Of a stretch of DNA of 64,000 bases, positions 44,349-53,917 are shown in pieces. A model generated the notes under the pieces. The model saw only the letters and a program-made list of their open reading frames with translations, had not been told where the DNA came from and made no database searches. Each line of letters starts with the position of its first letter. Positions within the stretch are counted from its first letter, which is position 1. Source of the DNA: Nocardioides flavescens (GTDB lineage: Bacteria > Actinomycetota > Actinomycetes > Propionibacteriales > Nocardioidaceae); NCBI RefSeq assembly GCF_009823805.1, contig NZ_WUEK01000008.1:1-64000 (forward strand). Reading direction: 5' to 3'. The translations under genes were made by a program, and so were the position numbers.

Positions 44349-45767
44349 TCAGATGTCGTAGTACAGCTCGAACTCGTGCGGGTGCGGGCGCAGCTGCACG
44401 GGAGCGATCTCGTGCTCGCGCTTGTAGGAGATCCAGGTCTCGATCAGGTCCGGGGTGAACACGTTGCCCTCGGTGAGGTAGTCGTGGTCGGCCTCGAGGG
44501 CGTCGAGCACGGCACCGAGCGAGGTCGGGACCTGGTCGATCTCGGCCATCTCGTCCGGCGGCAGCTCGTAGATGTCCTTGTCGATCGGCGCGGGCGGCTC
44601 GACCTTGTTCTTGATGCCGTCGACACCGGCGAGCATCAGGGCAGAGAAGGCGAGGTAGGGGTTCGCCGACGGGTCGGGGAAGCGGGCCTCGACGCGCTTG
44701 GCCTTGGGGTTCGAGCCCGTGATCGGGATGCGGACCGAGGCGGAGCGGTTGCGGCTCGAGTAGACGAGCGAGATCGGGGCCTCGAAGCCGGGGACCAGGC
44801 GGTGGTAGGAGTTCACCGACGGGTTCGTGAAGGCCAGCAGGCTGGGGGCGTGCTTGAGGATGCCGCCGATGTACCAGCGGGCGATGTCCGAGAGGCCGCC
44901 GTACCCGGTCTCGTCGTAGAAGAGCGGGTCGCCGTCCTTCCAGAGCGAGGAGTGGATGTGCATGCCCGAGCCGTTGTCCCCGAAGATCGGCTTCGGCATG
45001 AAGGTGACCGACTTGCCGGCCTCCCAGGCGGTGTTCTTGATGAGGTACTTGAACTTCATCACGTCGTCCGCGGCCTTGAGCAGCGTGTCGAAGCGGTAGT
45101 TGATCTCCGCCTGGCCGGCGGTGCCGACCTCGTGGTGGGCGCGCTCGACGAGCAGGCCGCAGGACTCGAGGTTCTTGACCATCTCGTCGCGCAGGTCGCC
45201 GTAGTGGTCGTACGGCGCGACGGGGAAGTAGCCGCCCTTGAAGCGGGTCTTGTAGCCGCGGTTGTCGCCCTCCTGGCCCGAGTTCCACCAGCCCTCGACG
45301 GAGTCGATGTGGTAGTAGCCCTCGTTGGCGTCGGTGGAGTAGCGGACCGAGTCGAAGATGTAGAACTCCGCCTCGGGCGCGAAGAACGCGGTGTCGGCGA
45401 TGCCGGTGGTCGAGAGGTAGGCCAGCGCCTTGCGGGCGATGTTGCGCGGGTCGCGGCTGTAGGCCTCACCCGTGATCGGGTCGTGGATGAAGAAGCTGAG
45501 GTTCAGCGTCTTGGCGGTGCGGAACGGGTCGATGAACGCCGTGCTCGGGTCCGGGAACAGCGCCATGTCGGACTCGTTGATCGCCTGGAAGCCACGGATC
45601 GAGGACCCGTCGAAGGCGAGACCGTCGTCGAAGACGGACTGGTCGAACGAGGAGACCGGAACGGTGAAGTGCTGCTCGATGCCGGGCAGGTCGACGAAGC
45701 GCACGTCGACCATCTCGACGCCTTCGTCCTTGATGTACTTGAGCAGCTCGTCGCTGTTCTGGAACAT
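44349..45767 (-). CDS. glnA: Glutamine synthetase type I
   Basis: This 472-residue enzyme joins glutamate and ammonia using ATP and is the central step of nitrogen assimilation. It has the N-terminal beta-grasp domain with [12 protein letters not shown], the catalytic [10 protein letters not shown] and the adenylylation site Tyr400 in DIYELPPDE, so activity is probably controlled by covalent AMP addition. ATG 45767 has AAGGAGG four bases upstream; the longer frame runs into the leader. A GlnR-type operator about 110 bases upstream suggests transcription rises in nitrogen limitation. Confidence 0.98.
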   Translation of the reverse strand: MFQNSDELLKYIKDEGVEMVDVRFVDLPGIEQHFTVPVSSFDQSVFDDGLAFDGSSIRGFQAINESDMALFPDPSTAFIDPFRTAKTLNLSFFIHDPITGEAYSRDPRNIARKALAYLSTTGIADTAFFAPEAEFYIFDSVRYSTDANEGYYHIDSVEGWWNSGQEGDNRGYKTRFKGGYFPVAPYDHYGDLRDEMVKNLESCGLLVERAHHEVGTAGQAEINYRFDTLLKAADDVMKFKYLIKNTAWEAGKSVTFMPKPIFGDNGSGMHIHSSLWKDGDPLFYDETGYGGLSDIARWYIGGILKHAPSLLAFTNPSVNSYHRLVPGFEAPISLVYSSRNRSASVRIPITGSNPKAKRVEARFPDPSANPYLAFSALMLAGVDGIKNKVEPPAPIDKDIYELPPDEMAEIDQVPTSLGAVLDALEADHDYLTEGNVFTPDLIETWISYKREHEIAPVQLRPHPHEFELYYDI

Positions 45768-45880
45768 GCATCCTCCTTGGTCGCACCGGCTGCGCAGAGG
45801 AGCCGAGCAGGACCGACAGTCTGTCGTGGGACCCCGGTCGCGGAGCTGCGCCAGAGACCCCTCGAACTTATGGACGGGCA

Positions 45881-45918
45881 GTTTCCCGACCATATCGAGA
45901 TTGTTTCGGGGGTGTAAC
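45881..45918 (-). promoter_or_regulatory. GlnR-type nitrogen-control box of glnA
   Basis: Read on the minus strand, four 5-bp half-sites occur at exact 6-bp spacing: GTTAC, GAAAC, GATAT, GAAAC. This matches the known actinobacterial GlnR consensus of alternating GTnAC and GAAAC half-sites. It lies between glnA and the divergent RDD gene and may serve both. Confidence 0.85.
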
Positions 45919-45958
45919 AGTAGGTCCGGTCTGCGACCCGCCTGAGAGGGTGGAGCCC

Positions 45959-46372
45959 GTGCAGACCGAGCCCTCCTTCGAGACCGCCAGCTGGGCGCGC
46001 CGCATCGGCGCGCTGATCGTCGACTGGTTCGCCTCGACCCTCGTGGTGATCCTGCTGCTCGGGGGAGTGGAGCGCTGGTCGGGCGACCAGGCGGCCGGCT
46101 TCTACGTGCTCGTCGTCTTCGTCCTCGAGTCGGCGCTGTTCTCCGCGACCACGGGCGGCTCGTTCGGCCAGGTCGCGACCCGGCTGCGCGTCGTACGAGC
46201 GAACGGCGACCCGCGGCCGATCCCGCCGCTCAAGGCGCTGCTGCGCCAGGTCCTCATCGCCCTGGTGATCCCGCCGCTGGTCTACCGCCCCGACGGGCGC
46301 GGGCTGCACGACGTCGCCGCCGGCAGCGCCGTCGTCACGCTCCAGACGTTTCACGCGCTCGGAGGGCGGTAG
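45959..46372 (+). CDS. RDD family membrane protein
   Basis: This protein of about 137 residues has the RDD pattern: Arg-Arg in [15 protein letters not shown], two to three membrane helices and the [21 protein letters not shown] loop, with HD near the C-terminus. The function is unknown; RDD proteins are often proposed as transporters. It is divergent from glnA, a common actinobacterial arrangement. GTG 45959 has GAGAGG nine bases upstream; GTG 45950 is an alternative start. Confidence 0.85.
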   Translation: MQTEPSFETASWARRIGALIVDWFASTLVVILLLGGVERWSGDQAAGFYVLVVFVLESALFSATTGGSFGQVATRLRVVRANGDPRPIPPLKALLRQVLIALVIPPLVYRPDGRGLHDVAAGSAVVTLQTFHALGGR

Positions 46373-46431
46373 AACCTCTGGGTCGCCTCGCGCGTCCAAC
46401 CCCCGCACGCCCCCGACCCGAGGAGCTTTCC

Positions 46432-47316
46432 GTGACTGCTCGACTGACCACCCGACGCCTCAAGCGGTCCGTCGCCGCCGGCGCCGCCGCCCTGACCCTG
46501 CTGGCCGCAGCCGGCTGCGGCGGTGACGACGACTCGACCGCCTCCGACTCCACCGACACCTCCAGCAGCTCGGCCAGCGCCGATGCGAGCACCAGCCCGT
46601 CCGACGAGGCCTCGAGCGACTCGGAGAGCGACGCACCCGACGCTGAGGCGGGGGAGCAGATCAGCGCTGAGGAGTTCGGCGGCCTGGTGAAGAAGGCGCT
46701 CGACGACGCCACCACCGCCAACGTCACCATCGACACCTCCGGCGGCGCCGCCGGCCTCTCCGGAACCGGCCAGGTCGACTACGAGTCCGAGCCGCCCGCG
46801 GTGAAGATGACCGCCACCATCGCGCAGATGGGCGACATCGACATCACGCTCGTCGACAACACCTTCTACTTGAAGTCCTCGGCCCTCGGCGGCGACAAGT
46901 GGGTCGAGGTCCCGCTCGACGACCCCAACAGCCCGTTCGGCGCGCTCGGCGACCAGCTCGACCCGGCCGCCGGCCTCGAGAAGCTCGTCGACGGCGTGCA
47001 GTCGGCGACGTATGTCGGCGAGGAGGACGTCGACGGCGACGAGCTCGACCACTACACCGCCTCCGTCGACACCGCGACGCTGCTCAAGGACCTGCCGGCC
47101 GAGGCGCAGGGCTCCTCGGGGCTGCCGGCGACGGTGGAGTACGAGATGTGGTTCGACCAGGACGGGCTGATCCGCAAGTTCTCCGCCGACCTGGGCAGCA
47201 CCGTCGGCACCACGTCGGGCACCTTCGACGACTGGGGCACCGACGTCGACATCGAGGCGCCGCCCGCCAGCGAGGTCACCCAGATGCCGAGCCTGGGCGG
47301 CTCCACCGCCGGCTGA
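46432..47316 (+). CDS. LppX/LprG-like lipoprotein
   Basis: This 294-residue protein has a lipoprotein signal with lipobox LAAAGC (cysteine about 29) and then a Ser/Asp/Thr-rich linker of about 50 residues. The folded domain has LVKKALDDATTANVTIDTSGGAAGLSGTGQ, matching the LppX_LprAFG family, which binds lipids in actinobacterial envelopes. The start GTG has GAGGAG seven bases upstream. It is probably anchored outside the membrane. The ligand is not known. Confidence 0.85.
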   Translation: MTARLTTRRLKRSVAAGAAALTLLAAAGCGGDDDSTASDSTDTSSSSASADASTSPSDEASSDSESDAPDAEAGEQISAEEFGGLVKKALDDATTANVTIDTSGGAAGLSGTGQVDYESEPPAVKMTATIAQMGDIDITLVDNTFYLKSSALGGDKWVEVPLDDPNSPFGALGDQLDPAAGLEKLVDGVQSATYVGEEDVDGDELDHYTASVDTATLLKDLPAEAQGSSGLPATVEYEMWFDQDGLIRKFSADLGSTVGTTSGTFDDWGTDVDIEAPPASEVTQMPSLGGSTAG

Positions 47317-47338
47317 CGGATCCCGTCGTACGACGCAG

Positions 47339-47372
47339 CGACGCCGCGGTCCCGATCGGGACCGCGGCGTCG
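47339..47372 (+). terminator. Perfect 34-bp palindrome, terminator
   Basis: A fully self-complementary 34-base sequence lies 23 bases after the lipoprotein stop. It would form a long GC-rich hairpin on either strand and probably ends transcription from the left. Confidence 0.8.
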
Positions 47373-47398
47373 TCGTACGTGCGGGTGGTTCGGCGAGC

Positions 47399-47436
47399 GT
47401 GGTTTCGAGACAGGACTTCGTCCTTCCTCAACCACC
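47399..47436 (-). repeat. Palindromic repeat, stem AGGAC/GTCCT
   Basis: A reverse-oriented full copy, placed between the convergent lipoprotein and DUF4191 genes. Confidence 0.9.
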
Positions 47437-47452
47437 GTGTGGTCGAGGCCCC

Positions 47453-47493
47453 GGTGGTTGAGGAGGTCGCGCTGGCGACCGTCTCGAAACCAC
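47453..47493 (+). repeat. Palindromic repeat, stem GGTCGC/GCGACC
   Basis: A forward copy 17 bases after the previous one. The stem at 47465-47480 differs from the GGTCGT/ACGACC version at both paired positions, a compensatory change. Confidence 0.9.
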
Positions 47494-47499
47494 TGATGG

Positions 47500-48213
47500 T
47501 CAGCGGCCGCGGAGGTTGCCGCGCTGGCCCTTCATCGAGGTCGGCATCGGGCCCTTGGGGATCGGTAGGGCCGAGCGCTGAGCGTCGAGGGCCTTGAGGC
47601 GGTTGAGGATGTCGGTCATCTCGGCGGGCTTGACCTTGCGGCCGAGCTTCTGGACGTGGCGCACGAGCTTGGGCAGCGGCACCTGGCCCTCGCCGTTGCC
47701 GCACACGACCTCCTGGATCGGCACGTCGGAGACGACGCGCTCGTGCTTGCGGCGCTCGGTGGCCATGAGCTGGCGCAGCCGGTTGGGGTTGCCCTCGCCG
47801 ACGAGGACGATGCCGGGCGGGCCGACGACGCGGTGCACGACGTCCTGCTGCTTGGTGAAGGCGACGGCGACGTCGGACTTCCAGCCGCGGCGCAGCATCC
47901 GCAGGGCCGCGGCGGCGGCGCCGGGCTGCCCGTCCATCTGCCGGTACGCCGCGCTCTGGGCGCGCCGGCCGAAGATGATCAGCGCGGCCAGGGTGCCGAA
48001 CAGCAGCGCGCCGACGATCGCCAGCACGAGGCTGAGGACCCCGCTGCCGGGCAGCAGGACGTAGAAGACGAAGAAGCCGAGCGCGCCGATGACGGCGAAC
48101 GAGCCCCACACCCACAGCCCGATCGCGGGATCGGACTTCTTGGTCATCCGGTAGGTCTCGCGGAACTGCTGGACGCGGCCCATCTTGTCGGGCTCGGTGG
48201 TCTCCTTGGCCAT
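47500..48213 (-). CDS. DUF4191 membrane protein
   Basis: This 237-residue protein has two adjacent membrane helices (about 32-80) and a basic cytoplasmic C-terminal domain. It matches DUF4191, a family with no proven role, encoded next to lipA in many actinobacteria. GQVPLPKLVRHVQKLGRKVKP is a conserved-looking basic segment. It follows lipA on the same strand by 48 bases. Confidence 0.9.
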   Translation of the reverse strand: MAKETTEPDKMGRVQQFRETYRMTKKSDPAIGLWVWGSFAVIGALGFFVFYVLLPGSGVLSLVLAIVGALLFGTLAALIIFGRRAQSAAYRQMDGQPGAAAAALRMLRRGWKSDVAVAFTKQQDVVHRVVGPPGIVLVGEGNPNRLRQLMATERRKHERVVSDVPIQEVVCGNGEGQVPLPKLVRHVQKLGRKVKPAEMTDILNRLKALDAQRSALPIPKGPMPTSMKGQRGNLRGR

Positions 48214-48261
48214 GCGGGCGGCGCTGCCTATCTGCTCAGGTGGGGCGGGGTGGTGCGGTGC

Positions 48262-49200
48262 TCAGACCGCGGCGCCCTGGCGGGCGTCCATCGCCTGACG
48301 GTACAGGCGCCCGGCGCGGTACGACGAACGCACCAGCGGCCCGGACAGCACGCCCGAGAACCCGATCTCCTCGGCCTCGGCGGCGAGCTCGACGAACTCC
48401 TCCGGCTTGACCCAGCGCTCGACCGGGTGGTGGCGCACCGAGGGGCGGAGGTACTGCGTGATCGTGATCAGCTCGCAGCCGGCGCCGTGCAGGTCGACCA
48501 GCGCCTGGCTGACCTCCTCGCGGGTCTCGCCCATGCCGAGGATGAGGTTGGACTTGGTGACCAGGCCGAAGTCGCGGGCCTGGGTGATCACGTCGAGCGA
48601 GCGCTCGTAGCGGAACGCCGGACGGATGCGCTTGAAGATGCGCGGGACGGTCTCGACGTTGTGGGCGAGCACCTCGGGGCGCGACTCGAACACCTCGCGC
48701 AGCAGCTCGGGGCGGCCGTTGAAGTCGGGGATGAGGTTCTCGACGCCCGTGTCCGGGTTGAGCTCGTGGATCGCGCGCACGGTCTCGGCGTACAGCCACG
48801 CGCCGCCGTCCTCGAGGTCGTCACGGGCGACGCCGGTGATGGTGGCGTAGCGCAGCCCCATCGTCTGGACCGACTCGGCCACGCGGCGCGGCTCGTCGCG
48901 GTCGAGCGGCTGCGGCTTGCCGGTGTCGATCTGGCAGAAGTCGCAGCGCCGGGTGCACTGGTCGCCGCCGATGAGGAACGTCGCCTCGCGGTCCTCCCAG
49001 CACTCGAAGATGTTGGGGCAGCCCGCCTCCTGGCAGACCGTGTGCAGGCCCTCGGACTTCACCAGGCTCTGCAGGTGCTTGTACTCCGGGCCCATCTTGG
49101 CGCGGGTCTTGATCCACTCGGGCTTGCGCTCGATGGGGGTCTCCGCGTTGCGGACCTCGAGTCGGAGGAGCTTTCTGCCGTCGGGTGCCACCTGAGTCAC
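48262..49200 (-). CDS. lipA: Lipoyl synthase
   Basis: This 312-residue radical SAM enzyme inserts two sulfurs into protein-bound octanoyl groups. It has the auxiliary cluster motif [12 protein letters not shown] (about 52), the radical SAM motif CTRRCDFC (about 80) and the C-terminal RSSYRAG serine ligand. The start GTG gives [13 protein letters not shown]. It is encoded 66 bases downstream of lipB. Its targets include the two lipoyl domains of the E2 protein encoded nearby. Confidence 0.97.
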   Translation of the reverse strand: MTQVAPDGRKLLRLEVRNAETPIERKPEWIKTRAKMGPEYKHLQSLVKSEGLHTVCQEAGCPNIFECWEDREATFLIGGDQCTRRCDFCQIDTGKPQPLDRDEPRRVAESVQTMGLRYATITGVARDDLEDGGAWLYAETVRAIHELNPDTGVENLIPDFNGRPELLREVFESRPEVLAHNVETVPRIFKRIRPAFRYERSLDVITQARDFGLVTKSNLILGMGETREEVSQALVDLHGAGCELITITQYLRPSVRHHPVERWVKPEEFVELAAEAEEIGFSGVLSGPLVRSSYRAGRLYRQAMDARQGAAV

Positions 49201-49266
49201 CTGTCCAGCGTACGCCGGGGGCGTGGGCTCGCCGCAGTCCGCGTCAAGGGCGGGATCAGCGCGGGA

Positions 49267-50001
49267 TCAGCTGGGGCGGACGAGCTCGATGCGCGGCTGC
49301 TGCGGGGCCTTCTTGGCCGGGTCCGGCTTGGGGTCGTAGTCCGGCGTCGGGACGTACGGCGCCCACGCGAGCATCTCGTCGAGCCGCTCGGTCAGCACCG
49401 GGCGGACCTCGGCGACGGTGACGTCGCGACCGGTCTCGAGGCTCAGGGTGGTGACGCCCGCGTCGCTGATCCCGCACGGCACGAACCGGTCGTACCAGTC
49501 GAGCGTCACGTCGCAGTTGAGCGAGATGCCGTGCATGGTGACGCCGCGGCTGACGCGCAGCCCGATGGCGCCGATCTTCCGTTCCTGACGCAGCTCGTCG
49601 GCCTTCAGCCAGACGCCCGAGCGGCCGGGCACGCGGGCCGTCGTGACGTCGTACGCCGTGCAGGTGGCGATCATCGCCTCCTCGAGGCGGCGCACGAAGT
49701 CGACGACCTGGACGTGGTCGGGCAGCCGGACGATCGGGTAGGCGACCAGCTGGCCGGGGCCGTGGTAGGTGATCTTGCCGCCGCGGTCGACGTCGATCAC
49801 CGGCGCGCCGCCGGGGTCCGCGGGGTGCTCGTGGGGCTCGGTGCGCTTGCCGGCGGTGTAGGTCGGCGGGTGCTCGAGCAGCAGGACGGTGCCGGGGCGC
49901 TCGCCGTCGGCGACCTCGGCGTGGATGCGCTTCTGCAGCTCCCAGGCCTCGAGGTAGTCGATCGGCTCGTCGATGACCTCGAACTCGCATCCGCTCAGCA
50001 C
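49267..50001 (-). CDS. lipB: Octanoyl-[acyl carrier protein]:protein octanoyltransferase
   Basis: This 244-residue enzyme moves octanoate from acyl carrier protein to lipoyl domains. It shows the substrate loop RGGKITYHGPGQLVAYP, the Lys/Cys pair Lys142 in KIGAIGLRVSRGVTMHG and Cys176 in FVPCGISDAG. The C-terminal 25 residues are charged and Pro-rich. GTG 50001 is the only reasonable start. It forms the lipoate pathway with lipA. Confidence 0.96.
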   Translation of the reverse strand: MLSGCEFEVIDEPIDYLEAWELQKRIHAEVADGERPGTVLLLEHPPTYTAGKRTEPHEHPADPGGAPVIDVDRGGKITYHGPGQLVAYPIVRLPDHVQVVDFVRRLEEAMIATCTAYDVTTARVPGRSGVWLKADELRQERKIGAIGLRVSRGVTMHGISLNCDVTLDWYDRFVPCGISDAGVTTLSLETGRDVTVAEVRPVLTERLDEMLAWAPYVPTPDYDPKPDPAKKAPQQPRIELVRPS

Positions 50002-50087
50002 GGGCTCGAGGCTACTCCCGAGGCCGTGCGCGGAGGCCTGTGGATGAGCCCAGCGGGAGCGCCTCGTTCCGGGCCAGACTCGGGGCC

Positions 50088-50612
50088 ATGACCCGACGCC
50101 CCGTGCCGCTCGCGCTCTGCCTCGCCCTGGTGGGCGTCGTGGCGTGCGCGGTCAGCGCGGTCGGGCTGCTGCGGCCCGAGCCGGTGCCGCGGGCCGTCGT
50201 GCGACCGGTCGCCGCAGAAGTCGCGGTGCAGCCTGCGGAGGCACCGGCTGCGCAGGTGCTGCGGGAGTGGGACGCCGCGCGGGCCGCGGCCTGGGCCGCG
50301 GGTGACCTGGACGCGCTCGCGGCGCTCTACGTCCCGGGTGCGTCGGCCGGGCGGCGCGACGTGGCGATGCTGCGCGCCTGGGTGGAGCGGGATCTCGTCG
50401 TCACCGGGATGAGCACCCAGCTTCTCGCGGTGCGCGAGCTGCGGCGTACGCCCGACCGCTGGCGGCTCGAGGTCACCGACCGCCTCGCCGGTGCGGTCGC
50501 CGTCGGGGGCGGCGTCGAGCAGCCACTGCCGTCCGACGCCGCCACCACCCGACAGGTCGAGCTGCGGATGCGCGACGGCACCTGGCTGGTCGCCTCGGTG
50601 CGGACCCTGTGA
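50088..50612 (+). CDS. Membrane-anchored hypothetical protein (NTF2-like domain)
   Basis: This 174-residue protein has an N-terminal membrane anchor (about 6-28, PLALCLALVGVVACAVSAVGLL) and a folded outer domain starting VLREWDAARAAAWAAGDLDALAALY. That pattern is typical of NTF2-like or SnoaL-like domains. No catalytic residues are recognisable. ATG 50088 is chosen because the anchor begins there. It lies convergent with the TIGR01777 epimerase gene. Confidence 0.75.
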   Translation: MTRRPVPLALCLALVGVVACAVSAVGLLRPEPVPRAVVRPVAAEVAVQPAEAPAAQVLREWDAARAAAWAAGDLDALAALYVPGASAGRRDVAMLRAWVERDLVVTGMSTQLLAVRELRRTPDRWRLEVTDRLAGAVAVGGGVEQPLPSDAATTRQVELRMRDGTWLVASVRTL

Positions 50613-50628
50613 CCCGGTGCGACCAGGC

Positions 50629-51543
50629 TCAGGCCAGCGCGGTGCGCAGCACGGCGGTGACGTCGGGGTCCTGGATCGTGTAGCCGCTGGCCTGCAGAGC
50701 GGCGGGCACGACGTTGAGCGAGCCGAGCAGCTCGGGCGCCATCCGCCCCGCGCCGGCCTTGATCGCGAACGCCGGCGCGGCGACGAACGACGGGCGGTGC
50801 ACCTGGGCGGCGAGCGCCTCGGTGAACTCCGCGTTGGTCGGGGTCTGCGCGCAGCACAGGTTGAAGGGGCCCGAGGCGCTGTCGTGCTCGGCGAGGAAGA
50901 CGACCGAGTCGACCCAGTCGCGCAGCGAGACCATCGCCATGTGCTGTCGGCCGTCGCCGAGCTTGCCGCCCAGTCCGGTGAGGAACAGCAGGCGCAGCTG
51001 CTTGAGCGGCGGGGCCTGCTTGTCCATCACCGGTGCGGTGCGCAGGATGCAGACCCGAGCTCCCGCCTCGACGGCCGGGTCGGCGGCGTCCTGCCACTCC
51101 CGGGTCACGGAGGTGAGCAGCGCGTCGCCGCGGCTCTCGGCGCTCTCGTCGAGCACCGGGTCGCCGAGGTCGCGGTGGTCGCCGTAGTAGGAGATGCCGT
51201 TGCCGGCCAGGAACGCCGGGTGCCTGCCGCGCTCGGCGCCCGCCTCGGCCACGGCGCGAGCGAGCACCCGGGTCGTGGTCACGCGGCTCTCGCGCAGCTC
51301 GCGGGCCCACTTCTCCGAGTGCGGGTTGCCGAGGGTCGGCGCACCGGCGAGGTTGATGACGACGTCGGCGGCTGCGACCGCGCTGCGGTCGTAGGTGTCG
51401 GCGTAGGGGTCCCAGGTCGACTCGCCGCTGCCCTTCGCGGGGCGGCGTACGAGCGCGGTGACGGTGTGCCCGCGCGTGGTTAGCGCCTTGCGCAGGTGGG
51501 TGCCGAGGAAGCCGGACGCGCCGGCGAGGAGGACGTGGGCCAC
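50629..51543 (-). CDS. TIGR01777 family epimerase (extended SDR)
   Basis: This 304-residue extended SDR has a cofactor motif LLAGASGFLGTHL and the DUF1731 C-terminal region PSFVAAPAFAIKAGAGRMAPELLGSLNVVPAALQASGY. Family members are annotated as epimerases or sugar-nucleotide enzymes without proven substrates. GTG 51543 is the start; reading upstream would translate the repeat array, so the longer frame is rejected. Confidence 0.9.
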   Translation of the reverse strand: MAHVLLAGASGFLGTHLRKALTTRGHTVTALVRRPAKGSGESTWDPYADTYDRSAVAAADVVINLAGAPTLGNPHSEKWARELRESRVTTTRVLARAVAEAGAERGRHPAFLAGNGISYYGDHRDLGDPVLDESAESRGDALLTSVTREWQDAADPAVEAGARVCILRTAPVMDKQAPPLKQLRLLFLTGLGGKLGDGRQHMAMVSLRDWVDSVVFLAEHDSASGPFNLCCAQTPTNAEFTEALAAQVHRPSFVAAPAFAIKAGAGRMAPELLGSLNVVPAALQASGYTIQDPDVTAVLRTALA

Positions 51544-51570
51544 GGGGGAGCAGTACCCGCAGTCGTGGCT

Positions 51571-51744
51571 GGTGGTTGAAGAAGGACGAAGTCCTGTCGC
51601 TGTCGGTGGTTGAGGAGGGACGAAGTCCTGTCGCCGTCGGTGGTTGAGGAAGGACGGAGTCCTGTCGCCGTCGGTGGTTGAGGAAGGACGGAGTCCTGTC
51701 GCCGTCGGTGGTTGAGGAAGGACGGAGTCCTGTCTCGAAACCAC
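51571..51744 (+). repeat. Five-unit 34-bp tandem array of the repeat
   Basis: Units begin exactly at 51571, 51605, 51639, 51673 and 51707. Each holds the left end of the family plus the AGGAC/GTCCT hairpin; only the last carries the right end with CGAAACCAC. Units differ by one to four bases. This looks like slippage or unequal crossover of half an element. Confidence 0.95.
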
Positions 51745-51756
51745 TCTCGCGGCCGG

Positions 51757-51872
51757 GTGGTTTCGAGACGGCGCTGGCGCGCCTCCTCAACCACCGTGGG
51801 TCCGGTGGCCGGCGCGCCTCCCCAACCACCGCGGGGTCCGGTCCCCGGCGCGCCTCCTCGACCGCCGGAGAC
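51757..51872 (-). repeat. Reverse repeat copy followed by two partial tandem copies
   Basis: A full copy at 51757-51795 has stem GGCGC/GCGCC. Two partial copies of its right half follow at about 35-base spacing. With the tandem array this fills most of the 393-bp gene-free spacer 51544-51936. A GC-rich inverted repeat at 51887-51912 may end sucB transcription. Confidence 0.85.
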
Positions 51873-51936
51873 GCCAGCGGCGCCCGACCCTCCGAGGAGG
51901 GCGGGCGCCGCCAGGTGGTGCGTGGAACCGTGAGGC

Positions 51937-53844
51937 TCAGACCTCGAAGGCCCCGGCCTCGAGGCGCTTCTTGACCTCCTGCAGGAACCGGCCGGCGTCG
52001 GCGCCGTCGACCAGGCGGTGGTCGTAGGTCAGCGCGAGGTAGACCATGTGGCGCACCGCGATCGTCTCGCCCAGGTTGGGGTCGTCGATCACGACGGGGC
52101 GCTTGACGACGGCGCCCGGACCGAGGATCGCCACCTGCGGCTTGTTGATGATCGGGGTGTCCCACAGGGCGCCCACGCTGCCGAGGTTGGTGATCGTGAA
52201 GGTGCCGCCGGACAACTCGTCGGGGCCGATCTTGTTGGTGCGGGTGCGCTCGGCGACGTCGGCGATCTTCTTGGCCAGACCGGCGACCGAGAGGTCGCCC
52301 GCGTCGCGCACGACGGGGGTGATGAGCCCCTTGTCGGTGTCGACGGCGAAGGCGAGGTTCTCGCGGTCGTAGTAGGTGATCTCGCCGGCGTCGGTGTCGA
52401 TCGTCGCGTTGAGCTTGGGGTGCTGCTTCAGCGCGTCGATCGCCGCCTTCGCGAAGAACGGCAGGTAGCTGAGCTTGACGCCCTCGCGAGCCAGGAAGTC
52501 GGCCTTGGTCGCCTCGCGCAGCCGCGCGATGTTGGTGACGTCGACCTCGACGACCTGGGTCAGCTGGGCCGAGGTCTGCAGCGAGTCGATCATCCGTTCG
52601 GCGATGATCTTGCGCAGGCGGCTGATCTTCTCGGTGGTGCCACGACGCTGGTCGGGCGTGACCGGGTCGGCCTGCTTGGGGGCCGAGGCGCCGGACGACG
52701 CAGCCGGGGCGGCTGCGGGAGCGGCCGACTGGCTGGCGGCGGCCGCGGCGTCCTTCTGGGCGCGGGCGGCCTCGAGGACGTCCTGCTTGCGGATGCGGCC
52801 ACCGACACCGGAGCCGGTGACGGTCGACAGGTCGACGTCGTTCTGAGCGGCGAGCTTGCGCACGAGCGGGGTGACGTACGACGCGTCGTCGCCGGCCGGG
52901 CTCGACGACGAGCCCGAAGCGCTGGATGCGTCGTCGCGGGCGGCCTGGCCCTGGGGCGCGGACTTCGGCTTCTCGGCCTCCGCCTCGACGGCGCCCTCCT
53001 GCTCCTTGGTGGGCTCGGGGGCGGGCGTCGACTCGGTCTTGGCCTCGGGCTTCTCCTCCGCCTTCGGGGCGGGCTCCGGCTCGGGCTCCGGCTCCGGCTC
53101 GGGCTCCGACTCGGGCTCGGAGGAGCCGGACTCGGCGGGCTGACCCGACCCGATGACGGCGAGCTCGGCGCCGACCTCGACGGTCTCGTCCTCCTGGACC
53201 TTGACCTCGAGCAGGGTGCCGGCGACGGGGGAGGGGATCTCGGTGTCGACCTTGTCGGTGGACACCTCGAGCAGCGGCTCGTCGACGGCGACCTCGTCGC
53301 CGACCTGCTTGAGCCAGCGCGTGACGGTGCCCTCGGTGACCGACTCGCCCAGCGCGGGGAGGGTCACGGAGGTGGCGTCGCCCCCACCGGAACCGCCAGA
53401 GCTCGAGCCGCTCGAGGACCCGCCCGAGGAGGCAGCTGCGGGCTTCTCCGACTCGGGGGTCTCGTCGCCCGGGGGCAGCTCGCCGGTCTCCTCGACGATC
53501 TCCTGCTCCTGCTCGGCCTTCTTCTCGGCCTCCGCCTCGTCCTTGGGCTGCGCCTCGGGGGTGGCGGTGTCGGTGTCGTCGGAGCCGGAGTCACCGGTCG
53601 ACTCGCCCTCGTCGCCGATCACGGCCAGGACCGCGCCGACCTCGACGGTGTCGTCCTCCTGGGCCTTGATCTCGAGCAGCGTGCCGGCGATCGGCGAGGG
53701 GATCTCGGTGTCGACCTTGTCGGTGGAGACCTCGAGCAGCGGCTCGTCGACGGCGACCGTGTCGCCGACCTGCTTGAGCCAGCGGGTGACGGTGCCTTCG
53801 GTGACGGACTCGCCGAGTGCCGGCAGGTTCACTTCGGTGGCCAA
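51937..53844 (-). CDS. sucB: 2-oxoglutarate dehydrogenase E2, dihydrolipoamide acyltransferase
   Basis: This 635-residue E2 protein has two lipoyl domains (about 3-78 and 150-225) with lipoylation motif [12 protein letters not shown] in each. Linkers rich in Pro, Glu and Ala include a run of PE dipeptides. The E3-binding domain has [14 protein letters not shown] (about 330), and the C-terminal catalytic domain has the His in [13 protein letters not shown]. The start is TTG, supported by AAGGA eight bases upstream and by the lipoyl domain beginning there. It works with the lipoamide dehydrogenase encoded upstream. Pyruvate specificity cannot be excluded. Confidence 0.94.
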   Translation of the reverse strand: MATEVNLPALGESVTEGTVTRWLKQVGDTVAVDEPLLEVSTDKVDTEIPSPIAGTLLEIKAQEDDTVEVGAVLAVIGDEGESTGDSGSDDTDTATPEAQPKDEAEAEKKAEQEQEIVEETGELPPGDETPESEKPAAASSGGSSSGSSSGGSGGGDATSVTLPALGESVTEGTVTRWLKQVGDEVAVDEPLLEVSTDKVDTEIPSPVAGTLLEVKVQEDETVEVGAELAVIGSGQPAESGSSEPESEPEPEPEPEPEPAPKAEEKPEAKTESTPAPEPTKEQEGAVEAEAEKPKSAPQGQAARDDASSASGSSSSPAGDDASYVTPLVRKLAAQNDVDLSTVTGSGVGGRIRKQDVLEAARAQKDAAAAASQSAAPAAAPAASSGASAPKQADPVTPDQRRGTTEKISRLRKIIAERMIDSLQTSAQLTQVVEVDVTNIARLREATKADFLAREGVKLSYLPFFAKAAIDALKQHPKLNATIDTDAGEITYYDRENLAFAVDTDKGLITPVVRDAGDLSVAGLAKKIADVAERTRTNKIGPDELSGGTFTITNLGSVGALWDTPIINKPQVAILGPGAVVKRPVVIDDPNLGETIAVRHMVYLALTYDHRLVDGADAGRFLQEVKKRLEAGAFEV

Positions 53845-53917
53845 TGCAGTTCCTTCGGTCGTGTTCTTCTGGGAGTCGGACGGACGATCGTGGTGGTACG
53901 AACCTAGGGCAGGCGCC

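Noticed and set aside
47656..50091. Plus-strand open frame of 811 codons opposite DUF4191, lipA and lipB
   Set aside because: It crosses three well-supported genes and their spacers and has no domain.
51571..51744. CRISPR array
   Set aside because: The 34-bp units are directly adjacent with no variable spacers, and no cas gene is present.
51544..51744. Longer N-terminus of the TIGR01777 epimerase
   Set aside because: It would be encoded by the repeat array and lies ahead of the cofactor motif.
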